Source: an uncultured Candidatus Melainabacteria bacterium (GTDB taxonomy: Bacteria; Cyanobacteriota; Vampirovibrionia; Gastranaerophilales; Gastranaerophilaceae). Taken from it: a DNA stretch of 5,581 bases. How positions within the stretch are numbered: the first letter of the stretch is position 1; each line of letters opens with the position of its first letter. A program made the translations under genes and the position numbers. The stretch covers positions 1-5,581 of the forward strand of contig CAKVND010000077.1 in assembly GCA_934777245.1 (NCBI GenBank), given 5' to 3'. Below, piece after piece: positions 1 to 4,699 of this stretch. The notes beneath the pieces were generated by a model. The model ran no database searches. It was given only the letters and a program-made list of their open reading frames with translations, and was not told the origin of the DNA.

Positions 1-61
1 CCATGTATATCGGCACATTTGACTAAAAACTTTAGAATTCATGACCATTTTTTCAAAAATT

Positions 62-79
62 GTTACATTTCGTTACAAA
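62..79 (+). promoter_or_regulatory. HLR1-like direct repeat, candidate RpaB-type response-regulator site
   Basis: Two 8-bp half sites, GTTACATT (62-69) and GTTACAAA (72-79), lie in the same orientation, separated by TC, so the half sites repeat every 10 bp, one helical turn. Every position fits the published cyanobacterial HLR1 consensus (G/T)TTACA(T/A)(T/A)-NN-(G/T)TTACA(T/A)(T/A), the binding site of the OmpR-family regulator RpaB. The centre is about 61 bp upstream of the start point inferred from the -10 box at 120-125, a position suited to an activator. The match is seen directly; that an RpaB orthologue binds here to control the lpt operon is inference. Confidence 0.6.
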
Positions 80-119
80 GAAATAATACAATTTTTAAAT
101 TTGAATATTTATTTTGTTA

Positions 120-125
120 TATAAT
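120..125 (+). promoter_or_regulatory. -10 box of the lptB operon promoter
   Basis: A perfect TATAAT sits 24 bp before the lptB start codon, implying transcription from about position 132 and a short leader of about 18 nt. No good -35 hexamer stands at the usual 16-18 bp spacing; TTGAAT at 101-106 is too close (13 bp). The missing -35 element would fit a promoter that relies on an activator at the HLR1-like box upstream. A GGGGA at 139-143 serves as ribosome binding site. Confidence 0.5.
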
Positions 126-149
126 TAAGAGATAGAATGGGGATTTAGA

Positions 150-875
150 ATGAGAATAGAGGCAAAAAATTTAGTTAAAATATATGGCGATAGAAGCGTT
201 GTTAATGACGTTAGTTTCTTTATGGATAAAGGTGAAGTTGTTTGTTTACTTGGTCCAAACGGAGCCGGAAAAACTACGACATTTTACATGATTGTAGGTT
301 TGGTTAAACCAAATACAGGAAACGTTTTTATTGACGGAAAAGATATTACAGCATGGTCAATGAACTTGCGTGCAAAAGCCGGTATTGGATATCTTCCGCA
401 AGAAAATTCAATTTTCAGAAAACTAACAGTTGAAGATAATATCCAACTGGTTTTAGAAATGAATGATAAATTAACTGTTAATGAAAAGAAAATGAAATTA
501 GAAGAATTGCTAACAGAGTTTGGTGTAATGAAACTTAGGAAATCTCCTGCTGTCGCTCTATCAGGTGGCGAAAGAAGACGTGTCGAAATTGCGCGTGCAC
601 TGGCTGCAAGCCCTGATTTCATGCTTCTGGACGAACCATTTGCCGGCATCGACCCTATTGCAATTGGTGAAATCAAAGATAACATTAGAAAGATTTCTGA
701 AGAAAAAGGCTTGGGCGTACTTATTACTGACCACAACCCTAAAGCAACTCTTTCAATTACTGATAGGGCGTATGTGATTTTTGATGGAAAAATTAAAATT
801 CAAGGTAAAAGTACAGATGTCGCAAACGACCCTGTAGCTAAGGAATTTTATTTAGGAAAGGACTTCAAACTCTAG
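150..875 (+). CDS. lptB: LptB, ATPase of the lipopolysaccharide export ABC transporter
   Basis: This 241-residue cytoplasmic ATPase drives the LptB2FG complex, which extracts LPS from the inner membrane and pushes it along the Lpt bridge. Visible motifs, in order: Walker A GPNGAGKTT (about 35-43), Q-loop Gln84 in GYLPQE, signature LSGGE (137-141), Walker B FMLLDE (157-162), and switch His195 in ITDH. The LptB hallmarks LSGGERRRVEIARAL and DEPFAGIDPI separate it from the related LivF/LivG amino-acid ATPases. Length is normal for the family. The ATG at 150 is preceded by GGGGA at 139-143 and sits just downstream of a TATAAT. The stop is followed after one base by the permease gene, its expected membrane partner. 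Confidence 0.95.
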   Translation: MRIEAKNLVKIYGDRSVVNDVSFFMDKGEVVCLLGPNGAGKTTTFYMIVGLVKPNTGNVFIDGKDITAWSMNLRAKAGIGYLPQENSIFRKLTVEDNIQLVLEMNDKLTVNEKKMKLEELLTEFGVMKLRKSPAVALSGGERRRVEIARALAASPDFMLLDEPFAGIDPIAIGEIKDNIRKISEEKGLGVLITDHNPKATLSITDRAYVIFDGKIKIQGKSTDVANDPVAKEFYLGKDFKL

Positions 876-876
876 T

Positions 877-2001
877 ATGAAAAAGCCTTTTACAGTTTAT
901 GACAGATACATTTTTACACAAGTTTTGATTACAACAATTGTTGCGATTATGTTGTTTACAATTGTTTGGATTGCACCCGAAATGCTTTTAAATACAATTA
1001 AAAAAGTTTTGGAAGGTGTTTATACAGCAAAAACTGGCGTACTTGTTTTGATTTATGAAATGCCAAAAATTTTAGGAAAAGCATTTCCTGTAGGCCTATT
1101 GCTAGGTTCTTTATTTACTTTTGATAAATTGAGTAAGGATTCCGAGCTAACAATTTTTAGGGCTGTTGGCATGTCTTTTTCAAGAATATTACGTCCGCTT
1201 TTAGTATTAAGTTTTATTGTTACTTATCTTTGTTTTGTAACTTATGACAAATGGATTCCATATACTTGCCAAAAACTTGAAGAAATTAAGGGCGGGCAAA
1301 TGCTTACTCAATATATTTACACCAAAAAGGATGAAAATAATCATCCTGAACAAGCAGTTATTGTTTCAAGATTTTTCCAAGATGAAATGACAGATGTAAT
1401 AGTCATGAATTTTTCGAAACAAGTTTTTGATGATTTACATGGTCTAGACAATATTTTAGTTGGTGAAATCGGGCACAAAGGAGTTAATCCGCAAGGCGAG
1501 CCGAGCTGGGTCTTAGAAAATGTAACTTCTTATAATATAAATGAAGATGGTATTTTTAAGAAAATTACTAAGCAAGATAGGGCGTATATTCTTAATGGTG
1601 AAGATGCAAATGACGCATATACAATTATGATTAATTCGACTAAAAAAGATCGTGATATTAATAACAAAGACCTAAAGCATTATGTTGATCTTTTGAAGAA
1701 AGAAAATCTTGATGAAGACTATAGGCTAATGGCGAATAAGTATTATCAAAGATTTTTCCATCCGTTTGTTTGTGTACTTTTAGCTGTAATGGGTTGCTTG
1801 CTTGGTTTTAGTAAACCAAGAGAACAAAGATTGATCGGTTTTACAATTGCGATAGGATGTATTTTCGTTTACTATATAACTCTGCCATTCTTTGATTTAT
1901 TGGCTGAAAAAGGTGTTTTGCCACCGCTTGCAACAGCAGCAATTCCGCCTTTGGCATTTTTATGTGCAATTATTATGTTCTATAGAACAAGGGATTTATA
2001 A
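877..2001 (+). CDS. LptF/LptG family permease (YjgP/YjgQ), LPS export
   Basis: This 374-residue inner-membrane protein is the transmembrane partner of LptB in LPS extraction. It has the family layout: one hydrophobic segment at about 14-34, two more at about 55-75 and 104-122, a periplasmic domain of about 170 residues (123-290, the beta-jellyroll region in LptF/LptG), then three C-terminal segments at about 294-311, 320-340 and 351-369. The stretch around PKILGKAFPVGLLLG, followed by LSKDSELTIFRAVGMS, is the conserved cytoplasmic coupling region that contacts LptB. The gene starts one base after the lptB stop, with AGGAAAGGA inside the lptB end, so coupled translation is likely. LptF and LptG cannot be told apart here; in cyanobacteria a single family member often lies next to lptB, and only one is in this window. 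Confidence 0.9.
   Translation: MKKPFTVYDRYIFTQVLITTIVAIMLFTIVWIAPEMLLNTIKKVLEGVYTAKTGVLVLIYEMPKILGKAFPVGLLLGSLFTFDKLSKDSELTIFRAVGMSFSRILRPLLVLSFIVTYLCFVTYDKWIPYTCQKLEEIKGGQMLTQYIYTKKDENNHPEQAVIVSRFFQDEMTDVIVMNFSKQVFDDLHGLDNILVGEIGHKGVNPQGEPSWVLENVTSYNINEDGIFKKITKQDRAYILNGEDANDAYTIMINSTKKDRDINNKDLKHYVDLLKKENLDEDYRLMANKYYQRFFHPFVCVLLAVMGCLLGFSKPREQRLIGFTIAIGCIFVYYITLPFFDLLAEKGVLPPLATAAIPPLAFLCAIIMFYRTRDL
1989..1994 (+). promoter_or_regulatory. Ribosome binding site fixing the start of the third operon gene
   Basis: AAGGGA lies in the last codons of the permease gene, 8 nt before ATG 2003. It favours that start over an in-frame ATG at 1892, which would overlap the permease gene by 110 bp and place 37 non-signal-like residues before a clear signal peptide. 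Confidence 0.65.
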
Positions 2002-2002
2002 T

Positions 2003-2818
2003 ATGAAGAAAATTTTAGTGTTGGGTTTGTTTATTTTATGTACTTTGACGGCTTTCGCTTCTCCTATCAAAGTTGATAATGAAGATGGAATTTATCACAT
2101 AGTGTTAAGTGGTGATAAAGTAAAAAAACAAATCCAATTTATATCTTCGCCATCTTTGATTACGAATCGTGAAGCTCACAAAAAAGCCGGTTCTTTGTTG
2201 ACGATTAACACAGGTTTTTTTGACCCTAAAAATCAAAAAACTATTTCTTATATTGTTAACGATTATCAAACCATCGAAGACCCTTTGTTTAATGATAACG
2301 TTATGGCAAATTCTGTATTAAGGCAGAATCTACAAAAAATTATTAACAGAACCGAGTTTCGTGTTCTTGATTGTGATAGTAAGTTAAAATATGAAATTGC
2401 GCAACATAATTCTAAAATCGATTTTATGTGTTCGGTTAAAACTTCTGCTCAAGGCGGCCCTCAGCTTTTACCAAATCTTAGACTGGAAGAAGAGTTTTTT
2501 ATCGTAAAAGATAAAGATGGAAACATTGTAAGGGAATCTGCTTCTGTTCTACATAAAACAGCTAGAACTTTGATTGGCATAAAGAACTTAGATGGTGGAG
2601 CACAAGAGGTTCATATTCTAATTGTAACCAACCAGCATCCGATGGATATCTACGAAGCACGAGATTTATGCGCCAGTTACGGTTTAGATAGCGCAATGGC
2701 GTTTGATGGCGGAAGCTCAACATCTTTAAATTACAAAGATATAAATGTTGTTTCTACTCAAGAAATCGGCGATACCGGAAGAGCATTGAAGTCATTTATG
2801 GTAGTAAAACAAAAGTAA
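2003..2818 (+). CDS. Exported phosphodiester glycosidase family protein (NAGPA/DUF2233-like)
   Basis: The 271-residue protein begins with a clear signal peptide: KK, a hydrophobic core (about 4-18), and likely cleavage after AFA at residue 19, so it should act in the periplasm or at the surface. Family motifs in order: INTGFFDP (68-75), AQGGPQLL (149-156), ARTLIGI (187-193) and FDGGSSTSLNY (234-244). These match the pattern of the NAGPA domain (N-acetylglucosamine-1-phosphodiester alpha-N-acetylglucosaminidase), found in bacterial exopolysaccharide and spore-envelope proteins. The substrate cannot be read from sequence; cleavage of a sugar phosphodiester in the envelope is the family-based guess. 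The gene starts one base after the permease stop and closes the operon, so a role in envelope or LPS maintenance is plausible but inferred. Start chosen from the AAGGGA site and the signal peptide. Confidence 0.85.
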   Translation: MKKILVLGLFILCTLTAFASPIKVDNEDGIYHIVLSGDKVKKQIQFISSPSLITNREAHKKAGSLLTINTGFFDPKNQKTISYIVNDYQTIEDPLFNDNVMANSVLRQNLQKIINRTEFRVLDCDSKLKYEIAQHNSKIDFMCSVKTSAQGGPQLLPNLRLEEEFFIVKDKDGNIVRESASVLHKTARTLIGIKNLDGGAQEVHILIVTNQHPMDIYEARDLCASYGLDSAMAFDGGSSTSLNYKDINVVSTQEIGDTGRALKSFMVVKQK

Positions 2819-2845
2819 GCAAAAAAGAAAAATCACACTATAGTT

Positions 2846-2869
2846 TTCAATAACCTTATTGTTGTTGAA
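2846..2869. other. Hairpin just downstream of the lpt operon
   Basis: TTCAATAAC and GTTGTTGAA form a 9-bp stem (one G-U pair) around a CTTATT loop, 27 bp after the operon's last stop codon. No T-run follows, so it is not a classical intrinsic terminator; it could stabilise the 3' end of the mRNA. Confidence 0.35.
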
Positions 2870-2885
2870 CAAAATAGATGTTGCG

Positions 2886-2901
2886 GATTTTCGGTAGGGC
2901 G
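2886..2901 (+). repeat. Direct repeat copy 1 (GATTnTCGGTAGGGCG)
   Basis: GATTTTCGGTAGGGCG here recurs at 3226-3241 as GATTATCGGTAGGGCG, matching at 15 of 16 bases. Both copies stand out as GC-rich words in AT-rich DNA and lead into further GC-rich repeat-like sequence (CGACGTCG palindrome at 2900-2907 here). Confidence 0.5.
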
Positions 2902-2955
2902 ACGTCGAGAGTAAACGAGCAAGTTTGTAAGAGTAAATAACATGAAAAAAATAAG

Positions 2956-2975
2956 AAAAATCTGATAGGATTTTT
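2956..2975. terminator. Candidate bidirectional terminator after the lpt operon
   Basis: AAAAATC (2956-2962) and GATTTTT (2969-2975) form a perfect 7-bp stem around a 6-nt loop, extendable by one U-G pair. T-rich DNA follows on the plus strand (TTTTTAATTTTGAATTTT). On the minus strand the stem is followed by CTTATTTTTTT. The stem holds only one G-C pair, so the call is weak, but no better terminator is seen after the operon. Confidence 0.35.
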
Positions 2976-3052
2976 AATTTTGAATTTTATCCTTTTTCTA
3001 ATACACTGCTGTCCATAATAATTTTCAAAAAATAAAAATAGTTATTAAAAAA

Positions 3053-3329
3053 CTGGATTGCTTCGGTTCTAACGAACCTCATAATGACGTTCAACAAGTA
3101 GTTTCACGCCTTGTCGTTGAGAAGGCGATAAACTTGAAGTAGATAAATATGGGCCAATTTGTTCTTACACAATGGATTGCTTTGTCGCCCAAATAATAGT
3201 TGCTCCTTGCAATGACTTGGCGTCAGATTATCGGTAGGGCGTTATTGCGAAGGCGATTTTACACTTCACTTTCTTATTAGTAGTGATACCTACAAGCGGG
3301 GAAGTTTATTGTAAAATGAAGCAATCCAG
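3053..3329. mobile_element. MITE-like element with 12-bp terminal inverted repeats
   Basis: CTGGATTGCTTC (3053-3064) and GAAGCAATCCAG (3318-3329) are perfect inverted repeats bounding 277 bp without a gene. Inside are further copies of the same vocabulary: TGGATTGCTT at 3173-3182; AATGACG-like ends at 3083-3089 and 3211-3215; a GGTTC/GAACC hairpin at 3065-3078; and GTCGTTGAGAAGGCGAT (3113-3129) recurring as GTTATTGCGAAGGCGAT (3241-3257). The words TGGATTGCTTCG and CATTGCGA resemble a palindromic repeat dispersed in many bacterial genomes. TTATTAA lies about 4 bp outside both ends (3042-3048, 3334-3340) and could be a target duplication, though AT-rich DNA makes that weak. It may be one non-autonomous element or several stacked repeat units. 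No transposase is visible. Confidence 0.5.
3226..3241 (+). repeat. Direct repeat copy 2 (GATTnTCGGTAGGGCG)
   Basis: Second copy of the repeat at 2886-2901, one mismatch, 340 bp downstream. It lies inside the inverted-repeat-bounded element at 3053-3329 and runs directly into the TTATTGCGAAGGCGAT word, so the first copy may be a fragment of a similar element. Confidence 0.5.
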
Positions 3330-3370
3330 CCTTTTATTAATTATTATTTTGAGTCTGCACTATACATTTT

Positions 3371-3390
3371 TTATCAAAAAGCCTTGATAA
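3371..3390. other. Short perfect hairpin followed by a T-run
   Basis: TTATCAA (3371-3377) and TTGATAA (3384-3390) form a 7-bp stem around AAAGCC; a T-run (ATTTTTTATA) begins 5 bp later on the plus strand. It could be a weak terminator, but no gene precedes it. Confidence 0.3.
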
Positions 3391-3410
3391 GACCATTTTT
3401 TATAAATTGT

Positions 3411-3424
3411 AGATAAATTTATCT
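3411..3424. repeat. 14-bp perfect palindrome
   Basis: AGATAAATTTATCT reads the same on both strands, with no spacer. It lies in gene-free DNA between the two larger repeat elements and could be a protein-binding site or a chance product of AT-rich composition. Confidence 0.3.
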
Positions 3425-3484
3425 CGGACAGTAGCGACAGCATAGAGGATAAATGCAATATGCAAACATATTCTACACGATACA

Positions 3485-3620
3485 TCCCTTTATAGGGGGA
3501 GGTCGCAGCTGTTTGTGAAACTCCGTTGTGCCTTACAGATGCGGGTGGGGGCTTATTGTGTTGATAGTTGATAGTGGAAAAGTTAATAATACCCTCTCCC
3601 GAACCCTCCCCCGAGGGAGG
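3485..3620. repeat. GC-rich repeat element with palindromic inverted ends
   Basis: The left end carries CCCTTTATAGGG then GGGGGAGG (3495-3502). The right end carries CCTCCCCC (3605-3612), the exact reverse complement, inside a second palindrome CCCTCCC-CCGA-GGGAGGG (3604-3621). Between them lies a decayed hairpin (GCAGCTGT near 3505-3512 against ACAGATGC near 3536-3543). G and C runs this long are unlike the surrounding AT-rich DNA. Apparent open frames across it on both strands have no ribosome-site or family support and are best read as repeat DNA. It looks like a dispersed intergenic repeat; copy number cannot be tested here. Confidence 0.45.
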
Positions 3621-3632
3621 GGACACGCTTAC

Positions 3633-3718
3633 GACGTTCATACAAGCGCATGTTTATTCCCTTTCCTTCATTTAATTCTACATGGAGAGTGGAGTTGCAT
3701 GCGTTTAATTGAGCATTA
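3633..3718. repeat. Long imperfect hairpin flanking the GC-rich repeat
   Basis: AAGCGCATG (about 3644-3652) pairs with CATGCGTTT (3698-3706), with one mismatch that is G-U in RNA. The arms extend outward: about 13 of 19 bases match between the left arm ending at 3652 and the reverse complement of the right arm, and most differences are transitions that keep wobble pairing. Two very short open frames start in these arms in opposite directions, one on minus (3651 to 3583, 22 codons, beginning MRLYER) and one on plus (3699 to 3749, 16 codons, beginning MRLIEH). Each has a purine-rich stretch before its ATG, but their likeness follows from the inverted repeat. Confidence 0.4.
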
Positions 3719-3768
3719 TAAAAAAGCCAGCTTAGATTCTGCTTCTTGAACTCACCCTTGCTTTTTTT

Positions 3769-3783
3769 GTAACGATATGTTAC
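3769..3783. repeat. GTAAC-N5-GTTAC inverted repeat
   Basis: GTAAC (3769-3773) and GTTAC (3779-3783) are perfect inverted half sites around GATAT, about 170 bp before the orphan gene at 3953. The form suits a dimeric regulator site, but the distance is large and no further support is visible. Confidence 0.25.
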
Positions 3784-3912
3784 CAAATATTAAGCAAAAA
3801 TAAAATTCTTTACAATCTGTTCAAACCCTGTCATAATGCCCTACGGTACGAGCTTAATTGTGTCTAGTGCGCGCAATTTTTATTTTTTCAAAAACTTTAT
3901 ATAAGTAAGAAT

Positions 3913-3918
3913 TATAAT
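3913..3918 (+). promoter_or_regulatory. -10 box of the orphan gene
   Basis: A perfect TATAAT lies 34 bp before ATG 3953, implying a start near 3925 and a leader of about 28 nt. No convincing -35 hexamer is seen at the normal spacing, as at the lptB promoter. A single GTTACA (3925-3930) follows it but lacks the second half of an HLR1 repeat. Confidence 0.45.
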
Positions 3919-3939
3919 TCAAAAGTTACACGAGAATTT

Positions 3940-3946
3940 AAAGGAG
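3940..3946 (+). promoter_or_regulatory. Strong Shine-Dalgarno of the orphan gene
   Basis: AAAGGAG ends 6 nt before ATG 3953, the best ribosome binding site in the window. It fixes the start codon and is the main evidence that this otherwise unrecognised frame is a real gene. Confidence 0.75.
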
Positions 3947-3952
3947 ATTTTT

Positions 3953-4399
3953 ATGTCACAAGTTTTGCCAAATTATATTTATCGAGCAAGTATTAAAAAA
4001 AATGGAGAACAAATTAATTATAGAAATAGTAAGGGACAAAATGTATCTTATAGACCTGAAAATAAGTCAGATGCAGTTTGTTTATTTACACTAATAAATA
4101 AATATTTTACAGGTAAAGATCCTAATATTACTCCACAAGAACAAGTGCAATTGAGGGCTGATTTAGCAAAGGCGTGTGTCCCATTAAGTGGAATGTCTGA
4201 AACGCGTGGACATATTCGAGGAAAGCTAGATCTTTATGAAGGAGTTGATTTTGTTTTAAGAACATTCTCGGATGAAACTTCTGAAGGTGGTAAGAATATA
4301 ACTCCAAATGAAGTTTATCAAATGTTTGAGATGTTTCATTGTTGGACAGAACATTATGCTTCTGAACATGCCGGAGCAACGTATTCGTTATTTAAATAG
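3953..4399 (+). CDS. Unrecognised 148-residue soluble protein with repeated NITPxE motif
   Basis: I do not recognise the family. The frame is supported by a strong AAAGGAG site, a TATAAT upstream and a terminator-like hairpin just downstream. The protein has no signal peptide or membrane segment and is probably cytoplasmic. It shows an internal echo: GKDPNITPQEQ (54-64) and GGKNITPNEV (112-121), each followed by a likely helix (VQLRADL; YQMFEMF). Acidic residues before the second copy (DETSEGG, 107-113) recall a degenerate EF-hand-like loop ending in I-T-P-x-E, but spacing does not fit the canonical 12-residue loop, so calcium binding is only a guess. The C-terminal part is rich in His and aromatic residues (His129, 134, 139; Cys130, Trp131). 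It stands alone, between a repeat-rich region and convergent ppdK. Confidence 0.7.
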   Translation: MSQVLPNYIYRASIKKNGEQINYRNSKGQNVSYRPENKSDAVCLFTLINKYFTGKDPNITPQEQVQLRADLAKACVPLSGMSETRGHIRGKLDLYEGVDFVLRTFSDETSEGGKNITPNEVYQMFEMFHCWTEHYASEHAGATYSLFK

Positions 4400-4421
4400 G
4401 AATAATGTTTTGTAGCAAGGT

Positions 4422-4465
4422 AGGATGGGAAAAGCGTAAGCGGTTCCCACCTTTTATTATTTTTA
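4422..4465 (+). terminator. Intrinsic terminator of the orphan gene
   Basis: AGG-A-TGGGAA (4422-4431) pairs with TTCCCACCT (4444-4452) apart from one bulged A; an inner GC-GTAA-GC tetraloop hairpin closes the loop. TTTTATTATTTTTAT follows. It begins 22 bp after the stop codon at 4399. The form also resembles a dispersed palindromic repeat that doubles as a terminator. Confidence 0.6.
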
Positions 4466-4472
4466 TATTAAT

Positions 4473-4490
4473 ATTGCCCATCTGGGCAAT
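4473..4490. repeat. Perfect 7-bp palindrome ATTGCCC-ATCT-GGGCAAT
   Basis: A perfect 7-bp stem with a 4-nt loop, GC-rich in the middle, lies directly after the orphan gene's terminator. No T-run follows on either strand, so it is more REP-like than terminator-like. Confidence 0.45.
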
Positions 4491-4491
4491 C

Positions 4492-4515
4492 TCGAATTGT
4501 CGACTTGTCGAATAG
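4492..4515 (+). repeat. Three-copy 8-bp tandem repeat (TCGAnTnG)
   Basis: TCGAATTG, TCGACTTG and TCGAATAG follow one another without gaps, with two or fewer differences between any pair. The array directly adjoins the palindrome at 4473-4490. Confidence 0.4.
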
Positions 4516-4540
4516 CGTCACAACCTTAATCGGAGTTAAA

Positions 4541-4546
4541 TATAAT
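4541..4546 (+). promoter_or_regulatory. Possible -10 box of a small transcript
   Basis: A perfect TATAAT stands about 40 bp before a strong plus-strand terminator (4586-4610) with no gene between. It would start a transcript near 4553 of about 58 nt. There is no clear -35 element, and TATAAT is common in DNA this AT-rich. Confidence 0.2.
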
Positions 4547-4585
4547 TATTAAATCTTTTTCATACTTCCAGCTATTCTTAATTCC

Positions 4586-4610
4586 AAGAACCTTTTAGGT
4601 TCTTTTTTTT
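4586..4610 (+). terminator. Canonical intrinsic terminator, plus strand
   Basis: AAGAACCT and AGGTTCTT form a perfect 8-bp stem around a TTT loop, followed by an unbroken run of eight T (4603-4610). It is the most classical terminator in the window, yet lies 187 bp past the orphan gene's stop, so it either backs up that gene's first terminator or ends an unannotated transcript. Confidence 0.75.
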
Positions 4611-4646
4611 GCATGAGTACTATTTGTCTATTATGATATCAATAAA

Positions 4647-4681
4647 TAAATGGTGGCGTGCCTACGGCACGCCACCATTTA
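4647..4681 (-). terminator. ppdK terminator or REP-like long hairpin
   Basis: A perfect 16-bp stem (4647-4662 with 4666-4681, core GGTGGCGTGCC / GGCACGCCACC) closes a 3-nt loop. On the minus strand it lies 18 bp after the ppdK stop and is followed by T-rich ATTTATTTATTG, so it most likely ends ppdK transcription. The GC-rich core contrasts sharply with the flanks and suggests a palindromic repeat unit reused as terminator. Confidence 0.65.
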
Positions 4682-4699
4682 AATTATAAAATTTTAATT

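Noticed and set aside
1..61. Possible tail of an upstream gene (ATG at 3 reading seven codons to TAA at 24-26, or a frame open from 1 to 135).
   Set aside because: Too short to judge; the longer frame reads AT-rich sequence through the promoter region and shows no protein motif.
284..736. 150-codon open frame on the minus strand within lptB.
   Set aside because: It is antisense to an unmistakable lptB with intact motifs, and shows no family features of its own.
2908..2937. AGAGTAAA repeated with a 22-bp period (2908-2915, 2930-2937), considered as a CRISPR-like or iteron array.
   Set aside because: Only two short copies, no further units and no cas or replication gene nearby.
3360..3786. 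Three overlapping open frames of 67-93 codons on both strands (minus 3360-3641, plus 3528-3749, minus 3583-3786).
   Set aside because: They overlap one another across palindromic GC-rich repeat DNA, their compositions (Pro/Ser/Gly-rich runs) follow the repeat words, and none has a family motif or a ribosome site at its start.
3815..3831. GTTCAAACC at 3819-3827 resembles a tRNA T-loop, raising the idea of a tRNA or a tRNA-end attachment site.
   Set aside because: The flanking bases do not form a five-pair T-stem and no acceptor, D-arm or anticodon arm is found upstream.
4128..4379. 83-codon minus-strand frame inside the orphan gene.
   Set aside because: It lies opposite a frame with strong expression signals, and has no ribosome site or recognisable motif.
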